Made by a program: the position numbers and the translations under genes. A DNA stretch of 64,000 bases from Massariosphaeria phaeospora (Eukaryota; Ascomycota; Dothideomycetes; Pleosporales), in NCBI GenBank assembly GCA_011032825.1, contig JAADJZ010000034.1, positions 310,001 through 374,000 on the forward strand, in the 5' to 3' direction. The notes beneath the pieces were generated by a model. It had not been told where the DNA came from and made no database searches. It worked only from the letters and a program-made list of their open reading frames with translations. Positions 19,543-31,719 of this stretch are shown one piece after another (the stretch's first letter is position 1; every line of letters begins with the position of its first letter).

Positions 19543-21572
19543 GGCGCCGACACAGGAAGCCGAAGCAAGTGAGAATGGAAGTCGTAGCAGAAGAAGAAGT
19601 AAGTGAGAATGGCAGGCGTAGCAGAAGCAGAAGCAGCAACAGCAGAGCTGAGAAGTTGCGGGGCTTCAAGTGGTGGTGAGAGCAGTGGTGGAGTGGGGTG
19701 AAGGAACGTTGGAGGGACGCGGCCGGGCGAGACTTCTTGAGCGACGCGTCGTGGCCCGAGCGCCAGCCAAGCCCAAGCCACTCCCGCCCGCGCATACGAG
19801 CATCTTGACCTCAGTACTCGTCGTTCGTTACGACATTTACTAGCCACACGACGCGCAATCAAGGTGAAAGATAATGAGCGACAACCTGTGGCGGTGAAGA
19901 TGAATAACCACAATTATGCGTGACGTCACCCCGCTGTCGAAGTCCGCGAGCTGAGTTCCACTTTCGCTGCACAGCATGCAGTGACTGTATTATAGTGATC
20001 AATTGGGCGATGAAAATACTACTTAGGCAGTTTGAAGATTCAGGTCGTGCATCCCGAAGGGTCGCACCAAAGGAAGCATTTTGATCATACATGAAAGACC
20101 ACAACTGATACGGAAACTCACGAGCTTGAGTTTATACCATCTTTCGTAAACCTTTCAAGTCTTTCAACTATGTTTTTCAATGTGTACCAACCAGCTCAGA
20201 CAGGAAGTAACTATCTTCCACCCTGCTTATGTGCAGACCCTCCTTCCACCACGCTGGAAGTTCTGCATAGGAACCCGATACTAATTGCGCCCTACCAACA
20301 GCCTCATAGTCACACCTACGATTCGTGAGATAGCACATGTCAGGAGTGCGTCACGCGCCAGTGGGGCGACCGCGTCCACCAACCACTCCATCCGCACACG
20401 AGCCATACCTACCTATGCGCAGCATCAAAGCCACATCGACACCAAGCTCACTCCGAACTATGCGAGACTCAACAACACGCCCGCTCCCAGTCACCTCTTC
20501 TGTAATGAGACGAGATCGAGACTATCTTGCAGCTTCAAAGCCTTACGGCTGAGACTGGTAAGTCAGCTTCTTCATAGACTGACTGGCAGACATACTGACA
20601 GGCTGATAGACTGTATACTAACAACCTGACTGACATCCCGACTGACATCTTGACAGATACCTAGACAGCAGAAATACGACAAGACATCACATGTGTCCCA
20701 CGTAGCCATCCTAACCAACCATGGTTCCAGCAGCCCACCACTCCACCAAACGCCCTCCACTCAGCGGTCGCTCAAAACCAACCAAGCTCATACACACCCA
20801 CGACTTCGCAGCCATCCTCCCACTCTCTATCCGCTACCCACCACATCCTCTGCCCTACCATGATCTTAGCACCAATGGAGCAACGTCCAAGAACCAAAAA
20901 GGGGGTGAGCGGGGTTTTCGAAAATACGAGAACCGCGGAGTTGAGAAAAGGCGGTGCGGAGAACGGAGTGAGCATCGTCGCGTTGGACTTGAGAAAGGGG
21001 GCGGGGGTAGGGAATACGAGAGATGAGGAGGGAGAAGAGGAGAGTATACGGACAAACGACCACCTACATGCCGCCTCACAGTACAGATAGATGCCCGACC
21101 GGCGACCCAGGCGCTACTGAGCGCAACACTGTTCGTGACCTCAGAATGGACGGTTCACCATACCAGAACACCTAGTATGACACCATACCAGATCAGATCA
21201 AATCAACAACAATTGCGATGCACATCCCGTATCCAAAGCCGACCATGGCCACGGCCACCCGAAACAGCACAAAAAGCGAAGGAAGATCAAGTGGCATACA
21301 AGTACTGATACAGCATACACCTACCTTACCACTCACAGATCTATCGCCACCGCCATAGCCATAGCCATCGCCCTCTAGACCGAGCACCCACGGTACATCT
21401 CATCCACAACCACCAAAACATCAACAACTCCAGCCGGTAGTCCGCTAAGATGCGCACGCACGCATACCATTGCCAGACCAACGGACCACAACCCCACCTG
21501 TGTCGAATGACGAAGAACAGGTAGAAGGAGCAGGATGAGGTCAACGGCTGTTCACATATGGCAATGAACGAA
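19543..21572. other. 2-kb gene-free interval
   Basis: It holds the dynactin leader (Ser/Arg-type GAAGAAG repeats at 19560-19640) and about 1.9 kb with no domain-bearing frame on either strand. A run of CTGACTGACATC-like short repeats lies at 20570-20660. Confidence 0.45.
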
Positions 21573-23924
21573 TCACGCAGCCTCCAACTCCCTCACCCTT
21601 TCCTCCAGCCCCGGCACCGCGCGCAACTGCAGCTCAATCTCGTCTTTCTCACTACAACACACACATCGTTAGCCAACATCGACATGACATGCACGACCAC
21701 ATGCAAGTCTCCACCCCTAAGAAAAAGAACAAATAAGAAAAAGGAAGACTTACTCCTCAAGCACCAACCTCCTCTCGGCATCCAACCCCGTAAACACATA
21801 CCCGCCCTGCCCATCAAACTGCAAAATCCTCTCATGATACTTCCACAAACTGCGCCGATGGCTCACCGTCATAAGCGTAATCCCCAACCTCTTCGCCTCA
21901 TCATACATCACGCGCTCGATCTCCAGCGTCACGCTGCTCGTACACTCGTCCAGGATCGCATACCGTGGCGCATGGTAGAACAGCCGCGCCATCGCCACGC
22001 GCTGCTGCAGCCCCGCGCTCAGCACATCCGCCCACTCCTGCTCGGCGTCCCAGCCCCCCGGCCGATCCACCACGGCCTCGATCTGCACGACGGCGAGGAT
22101 AGCCAGCAAGTCGGCGTCCGTGGCGCCTTTGTCGCGCATGTCGCGCAGGCTATCCGGGTAGATGATCTGCTGGCGCAGCGAGCCGCGGCTCAGGTACGGC
22201 CGCTGCGGGATGTAGAAGATGTCCGCGAAGGGCGGCTTGCGCACGCTGCCGCCATACACGGGCCACAGGCCGCCGAGGATGCGGAACAGGCTGGACTTGC
22301 CGCAGCCGTTGGGGCCGACGATGAGCAGGTGGGCGCCGGGCGCGACGGAGAAGGTCAGCGCGCGCACGAGCACGTCGCCGTTGGGGGACACGATGGGGAC
22401 GGCGTCGAAGGCGATGTCCGGGCCTTCGGTCACGGTGCCGCGGCCGCGGAGCACGGCGGCGTTTTCCGACGACGCGGCGGACGAGACGAGGTTCTTCTCG
22501 AAGCGGCCGGCTTGGATGTCGTCGATAACGTCGAGGAGCGTGGAGACGCGCGACGTGTAGCCGGCGAGCTCGGTGATTTCCTTGTACGAGAACATGACGC
22601 GGCCGAAGGCGTCCGAGGACATGAGCAGCATGCGACGGTTGGTAACGAAGCCTGTTGCGATGTTCAGGTTAGCATGGCTTTCGTTTCTCGCAGGCAAAAG
22701 GTTGAGACTTACTTTCCGTGCGGTCGCCCATGCTGCTCCCTGTCCCAGGGACCTTGAAGAACACCGGCACACTGCACAGCAGCAAGCCCAGCGCACCCCA
22801 GAAGTACTTGATGACAAAGTCCTCCATGACCCCGTGGTAGAAGCGTCTCCGTAATATCCTGTTAACATGCTTGATCAGTGTGAAGTACCCCTTATCCAAC
22901 GTATCCTTTTCCGCCTCATGTCCGTGGTACAGCGCCACCTCCTCACTGTAGTCGATCAGCCGCGAATGCTGAGACCGGAACTCGCCCTCCAAGCGCGCTT
23001 CGTCCGCGACGTATTTCCCAAACGGCGGGGTCAGCGCTCGCATGACGTTGGCGGACACTTGCACCAGCAGACTCATGAAGAAGAGGCCTTCGCCACCGAC
23101 ACTTCGTGACAGCGAGTAGTTGTAGATGATCATATCGAGGACCGGCTTCGCGATGTTCGAGTACAGCTCCGCTAAGCTATTCGAGAACTTGGCTACGTCG
23201 ACCGTGATGAGCTGGTCCGCATTCTTGATGCGGTCGTCGAGCGCCGAGAGCGTGTAGAAGGTCATATGCGAGAGGTACTTATTGTGGATGTGGTTCGTGA
23301 GTCGTGTGCGATACTGGAGGGAGAGTTTGCACTGGTGGTAGGAAAGCTATTATCATTTAGCTGAAGCCATAATACGCAGCCATTACCATCCCTGCCACTC
23401 ACCATACTATTCGTAAACGTCGCCGGCACCGCAACCGCCATCCACCACACCAGCCCCACCAAGAACTCCTTGCCCTTGCCCCTCACCAGACTCCCCACCA
23501 ACCGCCCATCCAGCTCCGCCACGTACAGACTAATCATCGTCCTCAGGACTAGAAACACACTATGGCTGATCAACAACCGCAACTCCTTGCTCCGCCATCC
23601 CGGTATCACGATCCTCAGCAACCGGAGCAGATTCCTGAAGAACTCGCGGTTCAGCTCGACTTTCTTGCGTGCCGTGGCTTCGCCGGATACGGGCCCCGTC
23701 GTAAGGGTGGGCAGGGAAGCCTTGTGGGAGGCAGAACTGCGCGACGCAGCGACAGCATTCCGAACGCGGTTCAGCAGCGCAATGAACAGCGTCAAGTACA
23801 CCACGCGCGATATCCGCGTCCGGTTCCGCAGGTACCTAGCGACCAGGTCGTTTGTGACTGCTTTGAGCGACTCGCTAGACACGCGGGTGGTCGAGGGGAG
23901 TCGGAACTTGGAGAGCACGGCCAT
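21573..23924 (-). CDS. Peroxisomal ABC half-transporter, subfamily D (Pxa1/Pxa2/ALDP family)
   Basis: Four exons: 23924-23403, 23346-22713, 22651-21754 and 21651-21573. Introns are 56, 61 and 102 nt; the protein has 710 residues. The first half has the ABCD membrane domain with [14 protein letters not shown], the [12 protein letters not shown] segment and EEVALYHG. The second half is the nucleotide-binding domain: Walker [23 protein letters not shown] after the Q-loop, signature LSAGLQQR, Walker [11 protein letters not shown] and the H-loop SHRRS. A short coiled tail ends the protein. Family members import very-long-chain acyl-CoA into peroxisomes for beta-oxidation and work as dimers. The signature is LSAG rather than LSGG, which may mark a degenerate ATP site. 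I cannot assign Pxa1 or Pxa2 with certainty. Confidence 0.93.
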
Positions 23925-24523
23925 AGCGGCGGATGGCAGTGGATGGCAGTGGTTAAGGTAGAAGCGGAAGAGGGGCAGCGGTGAACATGAGCGGGATGGT
24001 GAGGCAGCGGTGGGAGTGGTGGTGGATTTAGCTACGACGACCGATGTGGGATGGGACGTTCGTTCGCGACCGCGTGGTTGAGTATGGATCTAGCTGTGGG
24101 TTACGCATTCATTGAGTGAGAGCTGATCGATATAATTAAGAGCCGCGCTTGAGCTTGTCTATTGGCGCTCAGTCGGTTGGGTATGTAAACGCAGACGCAT
24201 AGCCTGGATTGAGGCGTGAGGTCGTTGTCGTCGCATGTGATGATGCAGACGAACTGAGGTGGACCTGCCTTGCATCACCCACCGCACCGCATTTCCCCAC
24301 GATCCACCTAACCGTATCGGGCAATGCGCCAAAACCCAAACTGCAACACTATTTACTTGGTCGTGATGGGCCTGGCAAACCTCAGACAGAATCGATTCCA
24401 ACCGAGATAACACAACGCAGCAAGCGAACGAAAGAGATTCCGCGCTCTCGCTAACTTGACTGCCATTCTACCAAATACTAAGAAAATAACCCCCCCATAA
24501 AACCATCTCAAAGCCTCCTACTC
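23925..24523. other. Intergenic, ABCD promoter and monooxygenase 3' flank
   Basis: About 600 bp with no supported gene. Confidence 0.5.
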
Positions 24524-26575
24524 CTAATACGAAAATGGCCGCACCGCCAGCCTCGCCTTATCCTCCGGCCTCGGCGCCACCGGCCTATCCTCAAACTCGG
24601 GATACAAGTACCACGCCAAATGCTTGCCCTCCTCATTGTTGACACTATTCCCGTTCCCCAGCCACGCCAGCCGATTGACCCTCCTCTGCCCTTTCCTACC
24701 ACCACCAGCAGCTCCACCATCCCCATTCGCATCCAGCGGCGCCGCACTCTCGTCCCCACGCTCGTGCTCATCCACATACGTGTAATCAAAGTCCTCCCAG
24801 CGCGGGCTCCTCATGCACTCGATACAATGCAGCGTCGAGCCAGGCCACAAGCCAACAATCTGCCCAGCTTTATTCTTATACCAGCTATTGCACTCGTCTT
24901 TAAACACGGTCTTTTCAAAGTACGCATCGACGTACTCGATAAAGTCGTCCTCGCGCTCCTGCTTCACAGCCATGCTGCCGATGTTTTCCTTCTGCATCTT
25001 GCGCACCGCTTTGACGATGTAGTCGCCGACGGTCTCGATCATCATGGTGAGGGAGCCGGAGCCGATGGCCGCGTTGGGGCCGAGCATGTTGAAGAGGTTG
25101 GGGAAGCCCGCCGTGCTGTGCGAGAGGTATGTGGTGGCTCGCGTCTCCCATTTCTGCTGGATGGTGCGGTTGTTGGAGCCGGTGATTGGGAAGGGTGGGG
25201 CGACGGCGGAGCGGAAGCCGGTGGCGCAGACGAGGGCGTCGATGGTGTGGGTTTGCCCGTCGGCTGTGTGGACGGCCGACTCGGAGATCTTGGAGATGGG
25301 GGATGTGACGAATGCGACGTTCGGTTGCGTTAAGGCTTCGAGGTAGCCCGGCCCGGGGGTCAATCTCCTGCATCCGGGGGAGAAGGATGGGAGGAGGGAT
25401 TCGAAAATGTGTGGTGCAGCTGCTAGCCGCTGCTTCATGTTCTCTTCAAACATCTGTCGTGCGCCGAGTTGAATTGGAGTCCCCTTGATAGTAGCGGGAT
25501 GAACTCCGTTGCCGTCTTCCTCTACTAAGAGTCGGAACTTCTGGTAGTGCTCCGGGTCGTTCGCAAACAGGTCCCGGACTTCTTGCGGGATCTGGAATCC
25601 GTCAAAGCTGTATTTGTCCCAGATTTGCTGGCCAAAGGGGGGCGATATCCAGGTCTTACTTCGTGCGAAAGTGGTCACGTGGGTTCCCGATATGCGCTGC
25701 AGAGAGGGCACTATCTGGATGGAAGATGACCCGGTGCCGATTACGGCGATGCGCTTGTCGGCGAAGTCATACCTAAAGCATATTTTAGCTTGACTATTTG
25801 CTGCTACACGTCGGAGTTTCTTACTTTTCATTCCACGTTGCCGAATGCATCAACTCGCCCTTGAAAGTCTTCAGTCCGTTAATATCCGGCCACGCTGGAG
25901 TGTTGAGATTGCCTCTTGCGCTGATAAGCACATCCGAAGTGTCGTCAAATGTCTCGCCAGTACTGAGGTTCTTCGCAGTGGCATGCCACTTCGCCTTTGC
26001 CTCATCCCACCGGCATCCCTGAATCTCATGAGAGAGCTTGATGAATCGGTTTGCAGAGTACTTCTTCGCCACTCCCTCCAAATACGCCTGAATTTCCCGT
26101 GCCGGGGCATACAACGAGGACCAGTTTTTATTCGGTTCGAACGAGTATTGGTAAGAGTGGGCTATCCAGCCTGTCAGTAACATTTCAAGTCTTCGGTGTC
26201 TGAAGTCTTACAGGGTACATCACATGCGCAGCCTAAGTACCTATGAAGAGCTTAGTTGTTATCCGTCCTATATCCAACATTTCTCCAATCATGCATCGTC
26301 AATGTCCCCTGGTTAACTTACCTGTTCTCATACCATGCACCGCCCACACCTGCGTTTTTTTCATAGATCACCAGGTCAACATTTTTCAGCCTTTCTGGTA
26401 TTCGAATGCCGCAGTAAATGCCCGAATATCCCGCTCCAATGACAATAACCTTCAGCGGTCGAAAGTTCTCGATCGGGCTGTCATAGAGTGAATGAGATCG
26501 TTTCGGTGCGCCGTTTGTCCCGTCGTTAGTATAAATCAAGGGCGTATCCTCGGGCAGGTTGGGAACAGCAGACAT
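24524..26575 (-). CDS. Class B flavin monooxygenase, Baeyer-Villiger type
   Basis: Four exons: 26575-26322, 26240-26212, 26161-25825 and 25772-24524. The second is a 29-nt micro-exon. Introns are 81, 50 and 52 nt; the protein has 622 residues. Motifs in order: FAD-binding GAGYSGIYCGI, the GGAWYENRYLGCACDVPSHS segment (split over three exons), the Baeyer-Villiger fingerprint FKGELMHSATW, and NADPH-binding GTGSSSIQIVP. A hydrophobic FNMLGPNAAIG segment lies near the C-terminus. Such enzymes use NADPH and O2 to turn ketones into esters or lactones, or oxidise soft heteroatoms. It resembles 4-hydroxyacetophenone and cyclododecanone-type enzymes; the substrate is unknown. No secondary-metabolite cluster surrounds it. 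A Gly/Asp-rich insert near residue 560 is unusual. Confidence 0.92.
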
Positions 26576-27224
26576 GAGTAGGGATGATGTGTATGGTGAT
26601 AAACAATGTAATAGCAACGAAGATAGAGCTGCGTTCCAAAAAATTCGATAATCTATCAACTGAGAATACACACCGGATGTACACTGAAGTGATTAAGACG
26701 GGTTGCTTCGGCGCCCGGGGCAGACTGCCTTTATTGAAACTGACGATGGATCATTAGCTGGGCGATAAAGCCACATGGTTGGAGCGGCCGGCTGCATGCT
26801 GTCTGCGAAGTGCCGAGCTCTAGCATTCGCGTTCAGTAGCGCGATTTGAAGTGCGATCGTTCCACGAGGGACGGGAGAGGGACTCTGTGGTCACCCTATC
26901 ATGACGAAGCTTCCCCACACTTGAAGCGCGCTACTCCGCCTTCCCCTCGGACTTGCCCCGCGCTCACGTGACAAATCGGGGGGCAAGGGTGGGGCGGAAT
27001 TCCCTCCGAGGAGACTCTGGACCGCAATCGAGCTGTTTTCGGCCACGCCGGCAGTGAGAGGTGGGTGTGCTCCTAGCTCCTCGACGCGAAGCGTTCCTCA
27101 TGGAACAGCAGGTGGCGTACGCCTAGATCCTCGACGCAAAGCATTCCGCATCCTCATGGAACAGCAAGTGGTGTACTCGACCATCTCATTGCGACGGTAT
27201 TTGGACAGAGGTGTGGGTTATAAA
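26576..27224. other. Intergenic region with a ~55-bp tandem duplication
   Basis: Promoter of the monooxygenase gene and 3' flank of the WD40 gene. It contains the duplicated unit at 27072-27179, listed separately; otherwise nothing. Confidence 0.5.
27072..27179 (+). repeat. Two-copy tandem repeat, 50-58 bp units
   Basis: Unit 1 (27072-27121) and unit 2 (27122-27179) share CCTAG-TCCTCGACGC-AAGC and CCTCATGGAACAGCA. The differences are mostly transitions (CGCGAAGCG versus CGCAAAGCA; GGTGGCGTAC versus AGTGGTGTAC). Unit 2 has an extra 8-bp GCATTCC-like insertion. Confidence 0.85.
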
Positions 27225-29140
27225 CTACCTCGGCACAGGGACGATAGCGACCTGTGATTTGTCAGCCACTGAACTGGAAATGCATTGTAGACACGTACCT
27301 GGTTTCCCAGGGCAATTGACAGTCTTGACCCATCCGGGTCCCACCCGAGGCTAAATTCACCACTGACCCCGGGATCCCACTTCTCGTGCCCAAAGTCTTG
27401 CGCCCGCCAGCTAGCGATGGGCATCTCCCTCTTGCGTACGTCCCACACGGTCACGGCATCTGGACCCGCAGCCGCTAACAGGGCCCCGTCTGGGGAAAAT
27501 GCAACTTTGAACGCTTGGCTGTCATCGGTGGTGGAGAGTCTCTTCAAGCACTGGAATGGTTCGTTGGCATCCCAGACCCGGATCGCGCCAGACATGGAAC
27601 ATGTGGCGAGAACGACTGGATATGTTGAGGATGGGTCAATTGGGGAATCAGCCAGAGGAGGTACCGTGACAGGTCGGAAGTCGAGATTCATCGGGTAGAG
27701 GTCCGGATACTCCTGGATACGGAGGTTCAACGAGTCGCTCGGGTGCAAGATTCCCAGAATACTGTTCTGGCCATCCATACCCAGCGCAGCTATGATACCG
27801 GATGTGGGATCGTACTTCAACGTCTCCCAAGTTACTTGGGTATCCAAAGTCCGTTGTACTGTCAAGTCTTCTTGTACCTCATACACCTGGAATAATTGTA
27901 TACCACACACGACGAAAGACGATTCACTGATCCAAAGAGCGTCGTAGATGGCCGTTTCTGTGAAGTCTGTCCAGGCCGGTAACGCGTCATTGTTGTTCTT
28001 CCAGACTTTTATTGACCCCTTCTCTCCATCGGTCGATATAGAGAGCAAGTAATCTCGATCTTTGTTCCATTGAAGCGTGTTGACAAGTCCGGCAGATGCA
28101 GAGATGACCTGATAGTCGGTGCCGCCCTCGACCACTTTGATCAGTTTGTCGACGACCATCTTGTCCCCCAATTCGTTCATGCATTCCTCCCGTGCAGACA
28201 CCACCACCTCGTCGTGCGAGTTCCAGCATAGAGCTGTGACTGAAAAGTTGCTCATGGGCAGAGCTAGATCATAGGCGCTGATGGTGGGCGTTGGGTCCTT
28301 GGAGAGGAGGTTGACGCGTAGGAGCGACCGGCCTGCTGTCAGAAGAACCGGCTGTTGTCGTGTCCCCCAAGAAGTGTGCTCTATGAGCATTTCCGGGTCG
28401 TGGAGATCCGCAAGAAAGGTGGTGTTCGGCGCGAGATCAGCTATCACCTCAGTCTGGATCTCGGTGCTTAGGCCGATGCTGAGGGTGGATATGGGTAAGT
28501 CGGCAACGGTCGCAGACTCGGCTTCGGATGCCATGGCTTCGGACTCGGCTCTCACGCTATTACTCACGTGTGTGTTGCCGTTCTGCTCAACTTCCATGGC
28601 GTCCCCGTTGATCTGCGCATTCATGCTAGGCACGATGCCGTTGGCTTTGGACTTCTTCCCTTTGAGCTTTCGTTTGGGCGGCGGTTCCTGCACGGCACCG
28701 TTCGACTCGTCGACCAGCAGGTGTGCGGGGACTCCTTGGTCGAGGGTTAGCATTTCGCCGTTGCGCGCAGAGTAGGGCCGTCCATGGTCGCGGCCGAAGT
28801 GGTAGCGTTGCTCGCCCTAGCACAGTCAGTGCCGACTCATACTGTGTCCCGATGGGCCATACATTTCCGGCCTCGGCCTGCAGCTTGTCGAACCAGAGGC
28901 CATCCTGGAGGAGATTGATGAGGGTGTGCTGCGCGACATGCCTCGCGAAGGGGAGCGTGTCGGGTTCGCGGTTCCAGCCCCGTGAGAGCTGCTGCGCGGC
29001 ATTGCCGTATCCTGTAGCACGTGAGTTTCGATACAGACTGCAGGCAGAGTGGAGCGAGGGCAGGGCATACCAGCTTCCTGTAGATATCTCCACACGAGAT
29101 AATTGACGATGTTGGAGGAGAGAGGCATGTCAACTGTCAT
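27225..29140 (-). CDS. TBL1: LisH/WD40 co-repressor subunit (TBL1/Sif2-like)
   Basis: Four exons: 29140-29071, 29011-28863, 28816-27299 and 27251-27225. The last is only 27 nt. Introns are 59, 46 and 46 nt; the protein has 587 residues. The N-terminus is a LisH dimerisation motif (NIVNYLVWRYLQEAGYGNAA) and the downstream QDGLWFDKLQAE segment typical of TBL1 proteins. A Lys-rich, probably nuclear segment (PPPKRKLKGKKSKA) follows near residue 110. The C-terminal two thirds is a WD40 propeller, with clear repeats ending VLATCSMSGAIRVWD and LLAAAGPDAVTVWD. Family members are scaffold subunits of histone deacetylase co-repressors: Set3C in yeast, NCoR/SMRT in animals. The end VAIVPVPR after the last splice matches the family, which supports the tiny last exon. 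A start at 29128 is also possible. Confidence 0.9.
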
Positions 29141-29691
29141 GGCGCATTGTCGCAGGGCCGCGCGCGCCCGGTAGGATGCAACAAAGCGTAGCGGCGGCGC
29201 GGACGACGGCGAGTCGCGGAGCCGAGGCGTGAGTGACGCAGGCGATGCGTGCGCGAGAAGCCGGTGTGGTGTAGAGAGGGCAGGCGGGCGTCGAGGGTGG
29301 ACTGAGGCTCGCGGGCAGTGGGCAGTGTGCACTGTGCAGGACTCAGGCAGGCACGCTCACGCTGTTGATGCGGCTGCGGCTGCGGCTGCTGGTTCGCCCG
29401 CTAAGGCTGGCTGCTTGGGTGCGCCTGCTTGGGGCCTAGGCTCACCAGGCTTCTGCTGCTGGGCTTGGGCTTGGGCTTGGGCTTGGGGGCGGCGTGCAGG
29501 GAGCAGATCGCCCGCCGTCCGCCGTCCGCCGCCCGCCCAGGCCGCCGATCCGACCACCTCTCCGACCACCTATCACACCTCACCTCACCTGCGCCCCGGC
29601 AACCGTCGACCAGACCCACGCACGCCCACTGAGACTGAAATCCCCCAGCGAGACTGCGCACCGCAACGCCTCCCTTCGCCGACGTCTGCCC
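29141..29691. other. Divergent promoter with simple repeats
   Basis: 551 bp between divergent starts of the WD40 and TMEM115-like genes. It is GC-rich with GGCTTG repeats at about 29463-29488 and GCGGCTGCG runs near 29370. Confidence 0.5.
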
Positions 29692-30845
29692 ATGGCACGC
29701 ATCAATCTTCCGCCGCTGACCCGCGGCCTGCTCGCCGCCGTCGTCGTCTTCACCCTCCTCAACTTCACCCTCCGCCCGCAAGCCACGCTGGCGGAGAAGG
29801 TCCAGAAGCCGCTGACCAGCGTCGGCAACGGCGTGCCCTACCTCGCCGTGGTGCCGGGCGTCTCCGTTATATATCCATGGGTGTTTCTGCTAGCGACATT
29901 AGTGGAACAGAACGTGCTGGGTCTGGTGGTGACGGGCCTCACCATCTTCTACGGCGGCCGCTATCTCGAGCGGGCATGGGGCTCGACTGAATTTACCAAA
30001 TTCGTGCTGTTCGTTTCCCTGATACCCAATGTTCTTAGCTTCCTGCTCTACGTCTTGGGCTATGCGCTGTCAAAGAACGCTGATACGCTGTAAGTCTCCC
30101 GTCTGCTTCGTAGCAGCGCAATACTGACTTGCACAGTACCACGACCATCTCGGGCGGCATTGCCATTCAGGCCGGCTTCCTCGTCTCGTTCAAGCAGCTC
30201 GTCCCGGAACATACCGTCGCAATCGCCAAAGGCCTTATTCGGATGCGCGTGAAGCACTTCCCCGCCATCTTCCTCGTTACAAACACCATATCAGGCATTG
30301 CACTAGGTACGGAGACGGCCATGTTCCTCGCCTGGTTCGGCTTCTTTACCGCCTGGGTCTACCTGCGCTTCTATCGCCTTAGCCCCTCGTTATCCTCCGC
30401 GACGACCGGCGACGGCTCAGTCATCAAAGGAGACGCGTCCGACACATTCGCATTTGCACACTTTTTCCCAGAGCCGATACAAACGCCTATGGGGAAGTTG
30501 ACTGATCAGATCTACAGCACGCTGATAACTCTCAATCTATGTACGCCCTTCTCCGCCGAGGACATAGACGCCGGCAACGAGCAGGCAAGTGCGCGCGCCG
30601 AGGGAGGGCTGCCGAGCATCATGAACCCAAACAGCCGAGGTGGAAAGGGCGGAGCAACACGTGCAGAAGCAGAGAGGAGACGGGCACTGGCACTCAAGGC
30701 TCTGGATCAGCGGTTACATGCTGCTGCTGGCCGACCGCAGCCACCCGCGACGGCTGCTCCTGCGGCTCCCGCGCCGTCCAATATGCTTGGCGAAACTACG
30801 TATGAGCCTGAACGACCTGAAGAACCGGAGAGGCCAATCGCGTAG
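29692..30845 (+). CDS. TMEM115/rhomboid-like Golgi membrane protein
   Basis: Two exons, 29692-30089 and 30137-30845, with a 47-nt intron (GTAAGT to CAG); 368 residues. Six hydrophobic segments lie within the first about 240 residues, including LLAAVVVFTLLNF, VFLLATLVEQNVLGLVVTGL and FVLFVSLIPNVLSFLLYVLG. The motif GGRYLERAWGSTEF is characteristic of the TMEM115/DUF1751 family. The fold is rhomboid-like, but no Ser-His protease dyad is evident, so I call it a pseudoprotease-type membrane protein. Human TMEM115 takes part in Golgi retrograde traffic. The C-terminal tail (about 290-368) is charged, then Ala/Pro-rich and disordered. The frame is open upstream, but only from 29692 does the sequence look conserved. 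Confidence 0.9.
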
Positions 30846-31565
30846 GAGTCCTCTAGCTCTGTGGACGGATGGGCGAAGCTCCGCTCTTTCGATTGTTCTT
30901 GAATACTTTTCGTACGAATATCATAGCTCTCGGCGTTCCACCGTGCAGGTTGGCTTGGGTCGGGCGCGCAGAGATACCACCGTTTGGGCCGCGTCAATGT
31001 ATTCTTGTATTTGCTACGATACTGCAATAGATAGACCGAGGGGTTTGCACTACTGCTGTAAGGGACCCCGCTTTCTGTCGCTTTCCGTCCGTCAATGGTT
31101 TCATCACAACGCGGTCACGCATCGAGCTGTCATGCCCCAGGCGCGTGCTACACATATGAAAGTGACAGACACGTATGTCACACGCGACCAGTATATGTGC
31201 TGCGAGCCGTTCGGTCCTATTCGACGTCCGCTAGCGGAGGCACAGGGTCGAATCCGTCTATGCTACAAGCCTCATCGATGGCGGCATATGATTATGCGCC
31301 AGTACTCGCCACTACAGAAAGTCGAATTTTCCAAGCCATACGGTTTGTTGTCGATGGTTCAACGCGCACGGCATATCCGTATGCAAAGAACCCGCTGCAC
31401 CTACCCTTGTGTAACTGTCGCACAGTTCTATCACACTCCTAGGCGACATCTGCTCCCGCAGTCAACCCGGTCACAACAACACTAACACGATAGACTCACA
31501 TCTCATTGGTGACATATCAACACTATCACGCCCTTACACCCCTACTGTAGTTCATCCGTGGAGGG
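30846..31565. other. Intergenic, secreted-protein promoter side
   Basis: About 720 bp with overlapping chance frames only. I see no gene. Confidence 0.45.
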
Positions 31566-31571
31566 TATAAA
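31566..31571 (+). promoter_or_regulatory. TATA box of small secreted protein gene
   Basis: TATAAA followed by GAGACGG, 154 bp upstream of the ATG at 31720. Orientation and spacing fit a core promoter. Confidence 0.45.
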
Positions 31572-31719
31572 GAGACGGCGAGATGGCGGGCATTCCGGCC
31601 AGCCCCGTTCGATTCTTCACCAAAACGACTTATCATCTCCAGCGTTTGCGACTTCTTCCTCTTCTTGGAATCTCACTCGGATACTCTTTGTCTACAAACC
31701 GCGCAGAGTAGTCATCAAC

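Noticed and set aside
21558..22757. 399-codon open frame antisense to the ABCD transporter
   Set aside because: Opposite strand of a conserved coding region with high GC third positions; His/Arg/Gln-rich translation has no domain.
29692..30845. Active rhomboid protease
   Set aside because: Rhomboid-like layout but no GxSx serine or catalytic His seen in the membrane segments.
31230..31270. GGGTCGAATCC-like tRNA B box
   Set aside because: No matching A box or acceptor stem could be paired.
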